A stretch of 64,000 nucleotides of DNA. It comes from Jeotgalibacillus alimentarius. GTDB taxonomy: Bacteria; Bacillota; Bacilli; Bacillales; Jeotgalibacillaceae. The position numbers and the translations under genes are program-made. The notes under the pieces are model-generated. The model was not told the origin of the DNA. It ran no database searches and saw nothing but the letters and a program-made list of their open reading frames with translations. Of the stretch, positions 1 to 8,415 are shown one piece after another; the stretch's first letter is position 1; every line of letters begins with the position of its first letter. The stretch covers positions 1 through 64,000 of the forward strand of contig NZ_JXRQ01000016.1 in assembly GCF_000829445.1 (NCBI RefSeq). The letters are read 5' to 3'.

Positions 1-98
1 TGGTAAGATCCCTGAAAGATGATCAGGTAGATAGGTTCGAGGTGGAAGCATGGTGACATGTGCAGCTGACGAATACTAATCGATCGAGGACTTAACCA
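1..98 (+). rRNA. rrl: 23S ribosomal RNA, 3' end (partial)
   Basis: The window opens inside the last helices of 23S rRNA. The conserved 3'-terminal stretch of Bacillales 23S (gaatactaatcgatcgagg followed by acttaacca) ends at about 98. The gene is cut by the window edge. A 5S gene follows after about 66 bases, the usual rrn operon order, so this is the distal end of an rRNA operon. The exact mature 3' end is approximate. Confidence 0.93.
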
Positions 99-164
99 AT
101 TAGGTGATTCTCAGACATCTCCTTACTTTGATGTACGTATCCAGTTTTGAAGGCGCGAGCCTTA

Positions 165-282
<118 letters not shown>

Positions 283-289
283 ACTTTGA

Positions 290-322
290 AAAAGTCTTTC
301 CTTTAGGAGGAAGGCTTTTTTT
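290..322 (+). terminator. rRNA operon intrinsic terminator
   Basis: An aagtctttcct / aggaaggcttt hairpin with a short loop is followed by a run of T. It lies a few bases after the 5S gene and ends the rrn operon. Confidence 0.85.
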
Positions 323-335
323 GTGCTTGTAAAAA

Positions 336-454
336 GCGAAGGAAGGGCCAGAGACTTAAATGCATATAGGGCAAAGAGCCGGAGACCTGAAGGCATGGCC
401 AAAGGCTAGAATCCCCAGTGCATCCAAGACAAAGGGCCAGAATCCTAAGGTCAT
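336..454 (+). repeat. Four degenerate direct repeats of about 29 nt
   Basis: Four imperfect head-to-tail copies share a core like AAAGGGCCAGAatCC...GCAT. They start near 336, 367, 396 and 424. No gene is convincing between 323 and 717: the one open frame here (360-605) lacks a ribosome binding site and simply reads through the repeats. The rest of this 395-base gap holds nothing else I can name. Confidence 0.5.
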
Positions 455-717
455 TAACAGAAGAAAGTTTCCATCGAACTCAAGGTTATTTCTTTCATTA
501 GATCAAATCATTCCTTTTCCATACGTACTGTCATTTGAACTAGTCAATAGTGATCGTCTCCTTTACATACACAGGTCTGAAGTGTATTCCTCATCATGGT
601 TCTGAGAGGTGAAAAAATGCTTAATTCGGTATTGAATCGTTTAATGAAGCTCCAAACGGGTATCGTAATAGAGTGAAACAAGATAATATCCATTACTGAA
701 AAGGTGGTATGTCTACA

Positions 718-1377
718 ATGAGTAAAAGCGTATTGATGGTATTAACAAACACGAGTGAAATTGATAGTGATCATCCGACGGGCTTATGGCTATCGGAATT
801 TGCTGAACCTTATGTTGAATTTAAGAAAAATGGTTATGATGTAACAGTGGTAAGCCCTAAAGGCGGCGGAATTCCGCTTGATCCGAACAGTCTGGATGAC
901 GGTGAGAATCCAACAGAATGGAAGCAGGCTGAAGAAGAGCTGCAGAATACTGAGAAGCTCTCCAGTGTAGTATTTGAAAATTTTGATGGTATCTTCCTGC
1001 CGGGTGGACATGGTACAATGTTCGACCTGCCGAATGAACCTCAATTACAGGACGCATTGGCGCACTTTGCAGAGAATAATAAAGCGATCGGTGCTGTATG
1101 TCACGGACCGGCCGGCTTTGTGGATGTAGAGTTGTCTGATGGGACTTATCTTGTTAAAGGTAAGAAAATGACAGGCTTCACAGATGAAGAGGAGAAAGAG
1201 ACTGGTTTAGATTCTCTTATGCCATTTCTTCTTCAGTCAAAGCTTGAAGAGCAGGGCGCTCATTTTGTAGCTCAGGGTAACTGGACAGAGCATGTTCTGA
1301 CTGATGGTAAGTTTGTTACAGGGCAAAACCCTCAGTCCAGCCAAAAAGCTGCTGAAGCTTTTGTAAAAGTCATCTAA
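718..1377 (+). CDS. DJ-1/PfpI family class I glutamine amidotransferase-like protein
   Basis: A 219-aa protein of the DJ-1/PfpI superfamily, close to the Hsp31/YDR533-like branch (glyoxalase III or protein/nucleotide deglycase type). The nucleophile elbow is AIGAVCHGPAG, with the cysteine near residue 128. A conserved acidic residue sits in the LWLSEFAEP segment near residue 27, and the PGGHG turn precedes the elbow. I place the start at ATG 718 (MSKSVLMVL), because the Shine-Dalgarno aaggtgg (701-707) is only one base from the alternative ATG at 709 but 10 bases from 718. The gene is monocistronic and ends at a bidirectional terminator shared with the convergent oxidoreductase gene. Substrate is unknown; a role in electrophile or carbonyl stress is inferred from the family. 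Confidence 0.88.
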   Translation: MSKSVLMVLTNTSEIDSDHPTGLWLSEFAEPYVEFKKNGYDVTVVSPKGGGIPLDPNSLDDGENPTEWKQAEEELQNTEKLSSVVFENFDGIFLPGGHGTMFDLPNEPQLQDALAHFAENNKAIGAVCHGPAGFVDVELSDGTYLVKGKKMTGFTDEEEKETGLDSLMPFLLQSKLEEQGAHFVAQGNWTEHVLTDGKFVTGQNPQSSQKAAEAFVKVI

Positions 1378-1381
1378 TAAT

Positions 1382-1417
1382 AAAGCGCAAATCCTTAATA
1401 TAGGGTTTGCGCTTTTA
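1382..1417. terminator. Bidirectional intrinsic terminator
   Basis: aaagcgcaaatcc and gggtttgcgcttt form a hairpin flanked by A and T runs, between two convergent genes. Confidence 0.85.
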
Positions 1418-1420
1418 TGA

Positions 1421-2368
1421 TTATTTAAGAAGTTCTTCAAAAACCATCTGAACAGCAGTTCCTTCTTCAAACGTAATGAGGTTAACAGGATCTCCGTTGA
1501 TGATTGACTGATGGAAAGATAACAGCAGGGTCTCAGATGCCGATATGGATCTTTCCTGAATCAATTGCAGCGGCTGATCGGCTGTAGCATATTTTAGTTC
1601 TGACCACTGATCAAGTGAGAAGACACCTTTTGTTCCGTAGATTCTGTACGTTAAGTCGTCTTTCATGCCAATTCCACTGTGTCCATTGATCAGGAGTGGA
1701 ACGTGTCCTGCTGTTCCCAGGGCGATGACACTTGTTTCGCTCAGTTCTTCGGTCTCAGGAAAATGTGTTTCATTTGACGTAATGGCGACTTTCCCAAATA
1801 ACCGTTGGGTCAATTGAATAAAATGAGGTGTGATCTCTCTGATGAATCCGCCCTGTTCACGTTTTGCGATCCAGTCATTTTGCTGCCAGAAGCGTGGCCA
1901 TGTTTCAAATCTCATGGTCAGTTCAATGCGGACGATTTCACCGATTGAGCTGAGCTTTTCTTTTAAGAGGGCGACTTCAAGACTGTAGTGCAGTGGAAAG
2001 TGGATCGCGTTGATCACTTGTGCTTCTTTAACAGTTGCAGACATTTCTTCTGCTTCTTCAGTAGAATTAGCAAGCGGCTTTTCACACAGGATTGCGATTC
2101 TGCGCTTTGCGGCAAGCAGAGCATAGTGATGATGGTGTTTTGGCGGTACTGCTATATAGACAGCGTCCAATGAGCCATATTCAATCATCTCTTCAGCATT
2201 TATATAATGAATGGCTTTCAGGCCATGTTTTTCACTTGTCTGTTTCATAAGTTCTTTATTGACGTCGCTGATTGCTGAGACGGTAAAGCCTTCGTGCTGT
2301 TCAAATGCCGGGATCAGTCGCTGTCCGATTGCGCCCAGTCCTATAATTCCGATGGATAACTCCTGCAT
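1421..2368 (-). CDS. Gfo/Idh/MocA family NAD(P)-dependent oxidoreductase
   Basis: A 315-aa protein with an N-terminal Rossmann fold. The GLGAIGQR dinucleotide-binding loop is near residues 10-17 and the family EKP motif (CEKPLANS) is near residues 96-98. The C-terminal half matches the alpha/beta sheet domain of the family. Members oxidise or epimerise sugars, inositols or related polyols; the substrate cannot be told from sequence. The start is ATG 2368 (MQELSIGII): a GTG three codons upstream abuts the Shine-Dalgarno aggag, while ATG 2368 sits 8 bases after it. Transcribed alone on the minus strand, convergent to the DJ-1-like gene. Confidence 0.85.
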   Translation of the reverse strand: MQELSIGIIGLGAIGQRLIPAFEQHEGFTVSAISDVNKELMKQTSEKHGLKAIHYINAEEMIEYGSLDAVYIAVPPKHHHHYALLAAKRRIAILCEKPLANSTEEAEEMSATVKEAQVINAIHFPLHYSLEVALLKEKLSSIGEIVRIELTMRFETWPRFWQQNDWIAKREQGGFIREITPHFIQLTQRLFGKVAITSNETHFPETEELSETSVIALGTAGHVPLLINGHSGIGMKDDLTYRIYGTKGVFSLDQWSELKYATADQPLQLIQERSISASETLLLSFHQSIINGDPVNLITFEEGTAVQMVFEELLK

Positions 2369-2527
2369 GATCTTCACTCCTGTATAAATGATAAGACAAT
2401 TATATCACTTAGGCACACGAAGTTATGAAAAGTTCACGATTTGAGGCGTAATGTTCTTTACATTTTCTACTGAGCCTAGTAGGATTGCTTTTAGGATTTG
2501 AAAATATCGGAAAAGAGGAGAAGTTAT

Positions 2528-3094
2528 TTGCTTGAAAACAGCTTGGTTATGGTAGCGATCATTTTTTCAATTAATATTTTTTATGTATCGTTTTTTACTA
2601 TTCGCATGATTTTGACATTAAAAGGATATCGCTATTATGCTGCAGGAGTCAGTATGGTGGAGGTTGTGATATATGTAGTCGGATTAGGACTGGTGCTTGA
2701 TAATCTGAATGAGATACAAAATCTGATTGCCTATGCAGTAGGTTACGGTTTGGGTGTCATTATTGGCATGAAAATTGAAGAGAAGCTTGCACTTGGTTAT
2801 ATTACAGTTAACGTGATTACGACGGATAATGGTCTTGAACTGCCTAGAAAGCTGCGTGAACTTGGTTATGGCGTGACAGACTGGGAAGCGAATGGGCTTG
2901 AAGGTGACCGGTTTGCCATGCAGATTCTCACACCAAGGAAATATGAATTAAAGTTGTATGACCGTATAAAAGAAATTGATCCAAAGGCATTTATGATATC
3001 ATACGAGCCAAAGGCTATTCATGGCGGATTCTGGGTGAAAAGTGTGAGAAGAAGAATGTCGCAGGAGGAGAAGAATGAGCAAAAAGTGGTTTGA
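2528..3094 (+). CDS. yebE: UPF0316 (DUF2179/DUF5698) membrane protein YebE
   Basis: An integral membrane protein of about 188 aa. Two or three hydrophobic segments come first ([20 protein letters not shown], then a [15 protein letters not shown]-like helix and a glycine-rich helix). A cytosolic DUF2179 domain follows, with [19 protein letters not shown]. Function is unknown. I choose TTG 2528 as start: agaggag lies 7 bases upstream, and the N-terminus then aligns with other YebE proteins. The ATG at 2498 has no ribosome binding site. Its 3' end overlaps yebG by 20 bases, so the two are translationally linked, and yebEG lies just upstream of purE as in B. subtilis. Confidence 0.85.
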   Translation: MLENSLVMVAIIFSINIFYVSFFTIRMILTLKGYRYYAAGVSMVEVVIYVVGLGLVLDNLNEIQNLIAYAVGYGLGVIIGMKIEEKLALGYITVNVITTDNGLELPRKLRELGYGVTDWEANGLEGDRFAMQILTPRKYELKLYDRIKEIDPKAFMISYEPKAIHGGFWVKSVRRRMSQEEKNEQKVV

Positions 3095-3269
3095 TGTTGA
3101 AGAGAGTGAGTCAATTGGTGACTGCCTTGATCGAATGGCACAGGAAGGTTATACACCTGTGAGAAGAATGGAAGAGCCTGTGTTCAAAGAAGTAAAAGAT
3201 GGATCTTCTGTAAGACAGGAGCCAATCAGACAGAAAATTAGGTTTCAGGGTCAAAAAAACGAACAATGA
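3075..3269 (+). CDS. yebG: NETI motif-containing small protein YebG
   Basis: A 64-aa charged soluble protein of the NETI family; the family core is seen as [19 protein letters not shown] followed by EEPVF. Function is unknown. It overlaps the end of yebE and is preceded by the strong Shine-Dalgarno aggagg. Its last codons coincide with the first PurR box of the purine operon (3255-3267). Assignment rests on motif and synteny. Confidence 0.8.
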   Translation: MSKKWFDVEESESIGDCLDRMAQEGYTPVRRMEEPVFKEVKDGSSVRQEPIRQKIRFQGQKNEQ

Positions 3270-3298
3270 AATGTTCAGAAAATACAATGTTCGCTTTT
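3255..3298 (+). promoter_or_regulatory. Pair of inverted PurR boxes (PurBoxes)
   Basis: Box 1 at 3255-3267 (aaaaacgaacaat) and box 2, inverted, at 3286-3298 (aatgttcgctttt) both fit AWWWCCGAACWWT with one mismatch each. The two CGAAC cores span 33 bases from first C to last G, the arrangement known for PurR repressor targets in Bacillus. They lie just upstream of the pur promoter. Known regulation: PurR represses and PRPP relieves. Confidence 0.85.
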
Positions 3299-3302
3299 AG
3301 TG

Positions 3303-3331
3303 TTGACGTTCTGATGTCACCTTGTTATGAT
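3303..3331 (+). promoter_or_regulatory. pur operon sigma-A promoter
   Basis: -35 TTGACG (3303-3308), 17-base spacer, -10 TATGAT (3326-3331) with an extended TG. It starts the leader that contains the purine riboswitch. Confidence 0.85.
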
Positions 3332-3357
3332 GATTACGAAATCAATTGAATGAACGG

Positions 3358-3425
3358 CCTCATATAAAATCGGGAATATGGCCCGAAAGTTTCTACCCTG
3401 CACCGTAAATGACAGGACTATGAGG
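3358..3425 (+). ncRNA. Purine riboswitch, guanine/hypoxanthine class
   Basis: The three-way-junction aptamer is complete. P1 pairs cctcata with tatgagg. P2 is cggg/cccg with its loop, P3 is cctgcacc...gacagg, and the core segments tataa, agtttctacc and gactat match the xpt type. The specificity base equivalent to position 74 is C (in GGACTATG), which predicts guanine/hypoxanthine rather than adenine. A terminator at 3474-3525 forms the expression platform. Confidence 0.93.
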
Positions 3426-3473
3426 GAAAGAGTCAGGCACACCCGCATATTCTGCAGGTCTCCTGACATTTGT

Positions 3474-3525
3474 CAGCAGCTTTCCTTCATTAGTAATAAT
3501 GAAAGAAAGCTGCTGTTTTTTATTT
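3474..3525 (+). terminator. Riboswitch-controlled terminator of the pur leader
   Basis: cagcagctttc pairs with gaaagctgctg across an inner cttcatt/aatgaag stem, then comes a T run. Guanine binding is expected to favour it (attenuation). Confidence 0.85.
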
Positions 3526-3561
3526 ATCTTCATAAGTGATCGCTTTAGTACATGTTTAGAT

Positions 3562-3643
3562 TCAGCTGTTGATTGTAGTGGAGGACGGAGGCTAACCGCC
3601 CAGGGCAGGAAAGCGTAGTCCTCCACGGAGATCACCAGCAGTT
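3562..3643 (+). repeat. Hairpin repeat in the purE leader
   Basis: cagctgttgattgtagtggagg at the left faces cctccacggagatcaccagcag at the right, giving a long imperfect hairpin between the riboswitch terminator and the purE Shine-Dalgarno. It looks like a short degenerate relative of the palindromic repeats found elsewhere in the window (for example 21092-21270). Confidence 0.6.
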
Positions 3644-3675
3644 ATAAGAGAAATATACCCGGATGGAGTGAGAGG

Positions 3676-4164
3676 ATGTCAGCACTGGTTAGCGTCATTA
3701 TGGGAAGTACGTCAGACTGGCCATCAATGAAAAAAGCATGCGAGAAACTTGAAGAACTGCAAGTGCCTTATGAAAAACAGGTCGTAAGCGCTCACCGTAC
3801 GCCTGACCTCATGTTTTCATTTGCAGAAGAAGCCAGATCACGCGGCATCAAAGTAATTATCGCAGGTGCAGGCGGAGCAGCTCACCTGCCTGGAATGGTC
3901 GCAGCAAAAACAACGCTCCCGATCATCGGGGTACCGATTCAGTCAAAAGCGCTGAACGGACTGGATTCGCTTTTATCTATTGCACAAATGCCAGCAGGTG
4001 TACCTGTAGCAACCGTAGCGATTGGAGATGTCGGAGCAGCTAATGCCGGTATTCTGGCAGCTCAGATGCTGTCATCATTTGACGAAGCGCTTGCTGAAAG
4101 AATTGCTGATATGAGAAAGAAGAGTGAAGAAAAAGTACTTGAAAGCAGTGGTGATCTCGTATGA
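3676..4164 (+). CDS. purE: N5-carboxyaminoimidazole ribonucleotide mutase
   Basis: Converts N5-CAIR to CAIR in de novo purine synthesis. The 162-aa class I PurE has the GSTSDW phosphate/ribose loop (residues 10-15), the SAHRTP motif with catalytic His near 40, and the [10 protein letters not shown] loop. It is the first gene of the operon; gagtgagagg provides the ribosome binding site. Its stop overlaps the purK start by 4 bases. Confidence 0.97.
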   Translation: MSALVSVIMGSTSDWPSMKKACEKLEELQVPYEKQVVSAHRTPDLMFSFAEEARSRGIKVIIAGAGGAAHLPGMVAAKTTLPIIGVPIQSKALNGLDSLLSIAQMPAGVPVATVAIGDVGAANAGILAAQMLSSFDEALAERIADMRKKSEEKVLESSGDLV

Positions 4165-5309
4165 AGAACATGATCATGCCACCGGCTGTGATCGGTATTA
4201 TAGGCGGTGGCCAGCTTGGCAGAATGATGGCGATTGCAGCTAAAGAGATGGGTTTTAAAATTGCCGTTTTAGACCCTTCTGAGAATGGTCCGTGTGCCCA
4301 GGTCGCAGACTTCACGATTCTGACAGCTTATGATGATGAAAAAGGTCTTGCAAAGCTGGCAGAACTCAGTGATGTCATCACTTATGAATTTGAGAATATA
4401 GATTATGAATCTTTGAAAAACCTGTCTAAAAAAGCATATGTTCCGCAGGGAGCAGAGCTGATTAAAGTGACACAGAATCGACAGTTTGAAAAAGATTCTC
4501 TAACGAAAGCAAATGTTCCGACTGCTTCTTATAAAATCATAGAAAACGAACAACAATTATATGATATGATAGGAACGTTCGTTTTTCCGATGTTATTGAA
4601 GACCATTACAGGTGGTTATGATGGAAAAGGTCAGGTAAAGCTGAATAGCGAGGATGATATGGCGGAAGCAGCTCAGCTGATCCGTCAAAACGGAACATGT
4701 ATATTAGAAGCATTTGTCGATTTTGAGTGTGAGATCTCTGTCATTGTTCACAGAAACGCACAGGGCGAGACAGTGACACAGCCAATCGCTGAGAATATGC
4801 ATGAAAGCCAGATCCTACATGCTTCCATTGTTCCGGCAAGAGTGAAAGAAAGCATTAAAGCAGATGCGATCAGGCTTGCAAAGCAGGTAGCTGATCAGCT
4901 TCAACTGGTTGGTACGCTTGCTGTTGAGATGTTTGTCGGAAAAGAGGGAGAGCTGTATGTGAATGAGCTCGCTCCGAGACCTCATAATTCGGGGCACTAC
5001 TCAATTGAAGCAACTTCCGCATCACAGTTCCGTCAGCATATCAGAGCGGTTGTGAACTGGCCGCTGCCTGAATCAGATTTATTGAAGCCCGCAGTGATGG
5101 TGAACCTTTTAGGACAGCATGTTGAGCCTGCATTAACAGCAATTGCTGAGTATCCACACTGGTCACTTCATTTGTACGGAAAAGACGAAGCAAAATTGAA
5201 CAGGAAAATGGGGCATATCACGATATTGACAGACGATCTTGAGAAGACGCTTCAGGAAATTGAAGCATCAGGTGTCTGGACCCCTGCAGTCGAGGAGGCA
5301 CAACGATGA
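4161..5309 (+). CDS. purK: N5-carboxyaminoimidazole ribonucleotide synthase
   Basis: ATP-grasp enzyme that carboxylates AIR with bicarbonate and ATP to N5-CAIR, the substrate of PurE. The protein is 382 aa, the usual length. The N-terminal preATP-grasp motif is [13 protein letters not shown]. The ATP-grasp core has GGYDGKGQ and the metal-binding [14 protein letters not shown]. It overlaps purE and purB by 4 bases each, so it is tightly coupled. The coding region contains a PurBox-like inverted pair (4542-4586), listed separately. Confidence 0.97.
   Translation: MKNMIMPPAVIGIIGGGQLGRMMAIAAKEMGFKIAVLDPSENGPCAQVADFTILTAYDDEKGLAKLAELSDVITYEFENIDYESLKNLSKKAYVPQGAELIKVTQNRQFEKDSLTKANVPTASYKIIENEQQLYDMIGTFVFPMLLKTITGGYDGKGQVKLNSEDDMAEAAQLIRQNGTCILEAFVDFECEISVIVHRNAQGETVTQPIAENMHESQILHASIVPARVKESIKADAIRLAKQVADQLQLVGTLAVEMFVGKEGELYVNELAPRPHNSGHYSIEATSASQFRQHIRAVVNWPLPESDLLKPAVMVNLLGQHVEPALTAIAEYPHWSLHLYGKDEAKLNRKMGHITILTDDLEKTLQEIEASGVWTPAVEEAQR
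4542..4586 (+). promoter_or_regulatory. Possible intragenic PurR-box-like pair in purK
   Basis: aaaacgaacaac at 4543-4554 and the inverted aacgttcgttttt at 4574-4586 carry CGAAC cores 34 bases apart end to end, against 33 in the real operator upstream of purE. Each box deviates from the consensus at two or three places. Coding constraint could explain it. Confidence 0.3.
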
Positions 5310-6601
5310 TTGAACGTTATACGCGACCTGAGATGGGTGCGATTTGGACTGAACAAAACCGTTTTGAAGCATGGCTTGAAGTTGAAATTCTGGCTTGTGA
5401 AGCATGGTCAGAGCTTGGAGATATTCCAAAAGAGGATGTACAGAAAATACGCGAGAATGCATCTTTTGATGTCGATCGCATTAAAGCTATTGAAGAGGAA
5501 ACGCGTCATGACGTGGTCGCATTTACAAGAGCGGTTTCTGAAACACTTGGTGATGAAAAGAAGTGGGTACACTACGGCCTGACGTCAACAGACGTTGTTG
5601 ATACGGCATTATCTTATCTACTGAGACAGGCGAATGAAATCCTGCTTGCTGACCTTGAGCGTTTTGTAGAGATTCTAGCTGAAAAAGCGAAAGAACATAA
5701 AGATACAGTCATGATGGGGCGTACACACGGTGTTCACGCTGAACCGACTACATTTGGACTGAAGCTTGCTCTCTGGTATGAAGAGATGAAACGTAACCTG
5801 GACCGCTTTAAGCGGGCAGCTGAAGGTGTTGAATTCGGAAAGATGTCAGGTGCTGTAGGTACGTACGCGAACATTGATCCATTTGTTGAATCTTATGTAT
5901 GTGAAAAGCTTGGCTTAACACCTGCACCGGTTTCAACTCAGACACTGCAGCGTGACCGCCATGCAGATTACATGGCAACTCTTGCACTGATTGCAACTTC
6001 AATTGAAAAGTTCGCCGTTGAAGTCCGCAGCCTGCAAAAGAGTGAAACGCGTGAAGTGGAGGAGTTCTTTGCAAAAGGTCAAAAAGGATCTTCTGCTATG
6101 CCTCATAAACGAAATCCGATCGGCTCTGAAAACATGACAGGCCTTGCGCGTCTGATCAGAGGATATATGCAGACAGCTTACGAGAACGTACCGCTTTGGC
6201 ATGAACGAGACATCTCTCATTCATCAGCAGAACGTGTCATTCTGCCGGATGCAACGATCGCACTGAACTATATGCTGAACCGTTTTGGCAACATCGTTAA
6301 AAACCTGACAGTGTTCCCTGAAAACATGAAGCGCAACATGGACCGCACGCTCGGCCTGATCTATTCACAGCGCGTATTACTCGCACTGATCGACAAAGGC
6401 CTGTCACGCGAAGAAGCGTATGACACAGTCCAGCCAAAAGCGATGGAAGCATGGGAAAAGCAGGTACACTTCCGAGAGCTAGTTGAAGCAGAAGAGAAAA
6501 TCACTTCAAAACTGTCACCGGCAGAAATCGAAGACTGCTTCGACTATACTTACCACCTGCAGCACGTTGATACTGTTTTTAAGAGAATTGGGCTTATATA
6601 A
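5306..6601 (+). CDS. purB: Adenylosuccinate lyase
   Basis: Cleaves SAICAR to AICAR plus fumarate and adenylosuccinate to AMP plus fumarate. The 431-aa protein belongs to the fumarase/aspartase superfamily. It shows the signature [11 protein letters not shown] at 261-271, with the catalytic Ser in the flexible loop, and the general acid His at 141 in [10 protein letters not shown]. The start overlaps purK by 4 bases. Unlike the tightly packed neighbours, 163 bases separate it from purC, filled by a long hairpin repeat. Confidence 0.97.
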   Translation: MIERYTRPEMGAIWTEQNRFEAWLEVEILACEAWSELGDIPKEDVQKIRENASFDVDRIKAIEEETRHDVVAFTRAVSETLGDEKKWVHYGLTSTDVVDTALSYLLRQANEILLADLERFVEILAEKAKEHKDTVMMGRTHGVHAEPTTFGLKLALWYEEMKRNLDRFKRAAEGVEFGKMSGAVGTYANIDPFVESYVCEKLGLTPAPVSTQTLQRDRHADYMATLALIATSIEKFAVEVRSLQKSETREVEEFFAKGQKGSSAMPHKRNPIGSENMTGLARLIRGYMQTAYENVPLWHERDISHSSAERVILPDATIALNYMLNRFGNIVKNLTVFPENMKRNMDRTLGLIYSQRVLLALIDKGLSREEAYDTVQPKAMEAWEKQVHFRELVEAEEKITSKLSPAEIEDCFDYTYHLQHVDTVFKRIGLI

Positions 6602-6608
6602 GTAACCC

Positions 6609-6692
6609 GGCACAGCGGGGACGGAGTTTACTGTGCCACTTTTAGAATCATTCTAAAAGTGAATCACCAAGCTCCGTCCCTCCTGTGACACC
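6609..6692. repeat. Long palindromic repeat between purB and purC
   Basis: The outer arms ggcacagcggggacggag and ctccgtccctcctgtgac pair imperfectly. They enclose a perfect inner hairpin, cacttttagaat / attctaaaagtg with a one-base loop. The GC-rich ggggacgg arms resemble REP-type palindromes of Firmicutes linked to Y1/RAYT transposases; no transposase gene is near. There is no T run, so it is not a standard terminator. Confidence 0.7.
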
Positions 6693-6764
6693 TAAATCAT
6701 GTAAATAACCACTTCGCAACATAAATAATCCCAATATTCCGACATCTGAAAGGAGTTCACTCCC

Positions 6765-7481
6765 TTGGAAAAACAACAGCTTCTCTATGAAGGTAAGGCA
6801 AAAAGGCTTTATCAGACTGATCAAAAAGATATTCTATGGATTGAATATAAGGATTCTGCTACAGCGTTCAACGGTGAAAAGAAGGAGACGATCAGCGGCA
6901 AGGGTGTGTTGAATAACCTGATTACGAGTCTTCTGTTTGAAAAGCTGAAAGCAGCAGGCATTGAATCTCATTTTGTTAAAAAGATTTCTGATCACGAGCA
7001 GCTGGTAAAGGCTGTAGAGATTATTCCGATTGAAGTCGTCGTGAGAAGCACGGTGGCCGGAACGCTTGCGAAGCGGATTGGTCTGGATGAGGGAACAAAG
7101 CTTCCGAAAACAATTGTGGAGTGGTATTACAAGGACGATGATCTCGGTGATCCGCTCATTAACGAAGATCACATTGAAGTACTTGGCCTTGCTTCAGCTG
7201 AAGAGCTGACACTTTTAAAAGAAAAAGGACTTCAGGTAAGTGAGGTCATGACAGCATTTTTCAAAGAAATCGGACTTGATCTGATTGACTTTAAGCTTGA
7301 ATTTGGCCGTGATGAGCATGGCGGCATTCTGCTGGCTGATGAGATTTCACCTGACACGTGCAGACTATGGGATATTGAGACTGGTGAAAAGATGGATAAG
7401 GATGTGTTCAGACGTAATCTGGGCAGTCTGACTGAAGCTTATGAAAAGGTATTAAACCGACTGGGAGGCGTCAAATCATGA
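6765..7481 (+). CDS. purC: SAICAR synthase
   Basis: Joins CAIR and aspartate with ATP to give SAICAR. The 238-aa protein begins MEKQQLLYEGKAKRLY, typical of bacterial PurC, and has the motifs VVVRSTVAGTLAKR and DEISPDTCRLWD. The start codon is TTG 6765, with aaggag 9 bases upstream. It overlaps purS by 4 bases (ATGA). It is the first gene after the purB-purC palindrome, so its level may depend on that hairpin. Confidence 0.97.
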   Translation: MEKQQLLYEGKAKRLYQTDQKDILWIEYKDSATAFNGEKKETISGKGVLNNLITSLLFEKLKAAGIESHFVKKISDHEQLVKAVEIIPIEVVVRSTVAGTLAKRIGLDEGTKLPKTIVEWYYKDDDLGDPLINEDHIEVLGLASAEELTLLKEKGLQVSEVMTAFFKEIGLDLIDFKLEFGRDEHGGILLADEISPDTCRLWDIETGEKMDKDVFRRNLGSLTEAYEKVLNRLGGVKS

Positions 7482-7732
7482 TGAAAGTTAAAGTTCACGT
7501 AACGTTAAGAGAAAGTGTACTGGATCCGCAGGGAACAGCTGTTAAAAATTCGCTTCACGCAATGAATTATCATGAAGTGCAGGATGTACGAATCGGGAAG
7601 TACCTTGAGCTTCTAATCGAACCGTCTGATCGTCCGATTGAAGAGACAGTGAAGGAAATGTGCGAGAAGCTGCTCGCTAATACAGTTATTGAGAACTATG
7701 AGTTTGAAGTGGAGGAGGCCGTTACACAATGA
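7478..7732 (+). CDS. purS: FGAM synthase subunit PurS
   Basis: The small structural subunit (84 aa) of the three-part FGAM synthase PurSQL, which converts FGAR and glutamine to FGAM. The sequence [20 protein letters not shown] and the later [12 protein letters not shown] are characteristic. It is translationally coupled to purC and purQ by 4-base overlaps. Confidence 0.96.
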   Translation: MMKVKVHVTLRESVLDPQGTAVKNSLHAMNYHEVQDVRIGKYLELLIEPSDRPIEETVKEMCEKLLANTVIENYEFEVEEAVTQ

Positions 7733-8415
7733 AGTTTGCGGTCATCGTATTTCCGGGATCAAACTGTGACATCGATATGTACCATGCAGTAAAAGATGAG
7801 CTGGGCGAGGAAGTGGAATATGTCTGGCATGATGCAACTGACTTAAGTCAGTATGATGGTATTTTACTGCCAGGCGGATTTTCTTATGGAGATTATCTCC
7901 GGTCAGGTTCTATTGCACGCTTTTCAAATGTAATGAGTGAAGTTGTGAAGGCTGCTGAAGAAGGTAAACCTGTGCTTGGCGTATGCAATGGATTTCAGAT
8001 TCTGCTTGAAGCGGGCTTACTGCCTGGTGCAATGCTCCGCAATCAGGGGCTGAAATTTATCTGTCGCCCTGTCGAACTTGAAGTTGTCAATAACGAAACC
8101 ATGTTTACAACATCCTATCAGTTACATGAGCGCATTACAGTACCGGTTGCTCATGGTGAAGGGAATTATTTCTGCGACGAAGACACATTAAAGCAGCTTG
8201 AAAAAAACGGACAGATTGCTTTCCGATACGCAGACGATAATCCGAATGGAAGTCTGCTTTCAATTGCAGGCATTACGAATAAAGAAGGCAATGTACTTGG
8301 CATGATGCCGCACCCTGAACGAGCGGTGGATGGGCTGCTTGGCAGTGCAGATGGCCTTAAATTATTTCAATCAATCGTAAAACACTGGAGGGACTCTCAT
8401 GTCGTTAATGCTTGA
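7729..8415 (+). CDS. purQ: FGAM synthase, glutaminase subunit PurQ
   Basis: Class I glutamine amidotransferase (228 aa) that supplies ammonia to PurL. The nucleophile is Cys86 in LGVCNGFQ, and the catalytic His lies in MMPHPERA near the C-terminus. The N-terminal [10 protein letters not shown] and [12 protein letters not shown] motifs are typical. It overlaps purS by 4 bases and purL by 17 bases. Confidence 0.97.
   Translation: MKFAVIVFPGSNCDIDMYHAVKDELGEEVEYVWHDATDLSQYDGILLPGGFSYGDYLRSGSIARFSNVMSEVVKAAEEGKPVLGVCNGFQILLEAGLLPGAMLRNQGLKFICRPVELEVVNNETMFTTSYQLHERITVPVAHGEGNYFCDEDTLKQLEKNGQIAFRYADDNPNGSLLSIAGITNKEGNVLGMMPHPERAVDGLLGSADGLKLFQSIVKHWRDSHVVNA

Noticed and set aside
336-454. Possible tRNA genes after the 5S gene
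   Set aside because: No cloverleaf or GTTCGAATC-type T arm could be found.
360-605. 81-aa open frame after the rRNA operon
   Set aside because: No ribosome binding site, starts inside the 29-nt repeats, and the composition is not protein-like.
3393-3635. 80-aa minus-strand frame in the purE leader
   Set aside because: It is a shadow of the riboswitch, terminator and hairpin repeat.
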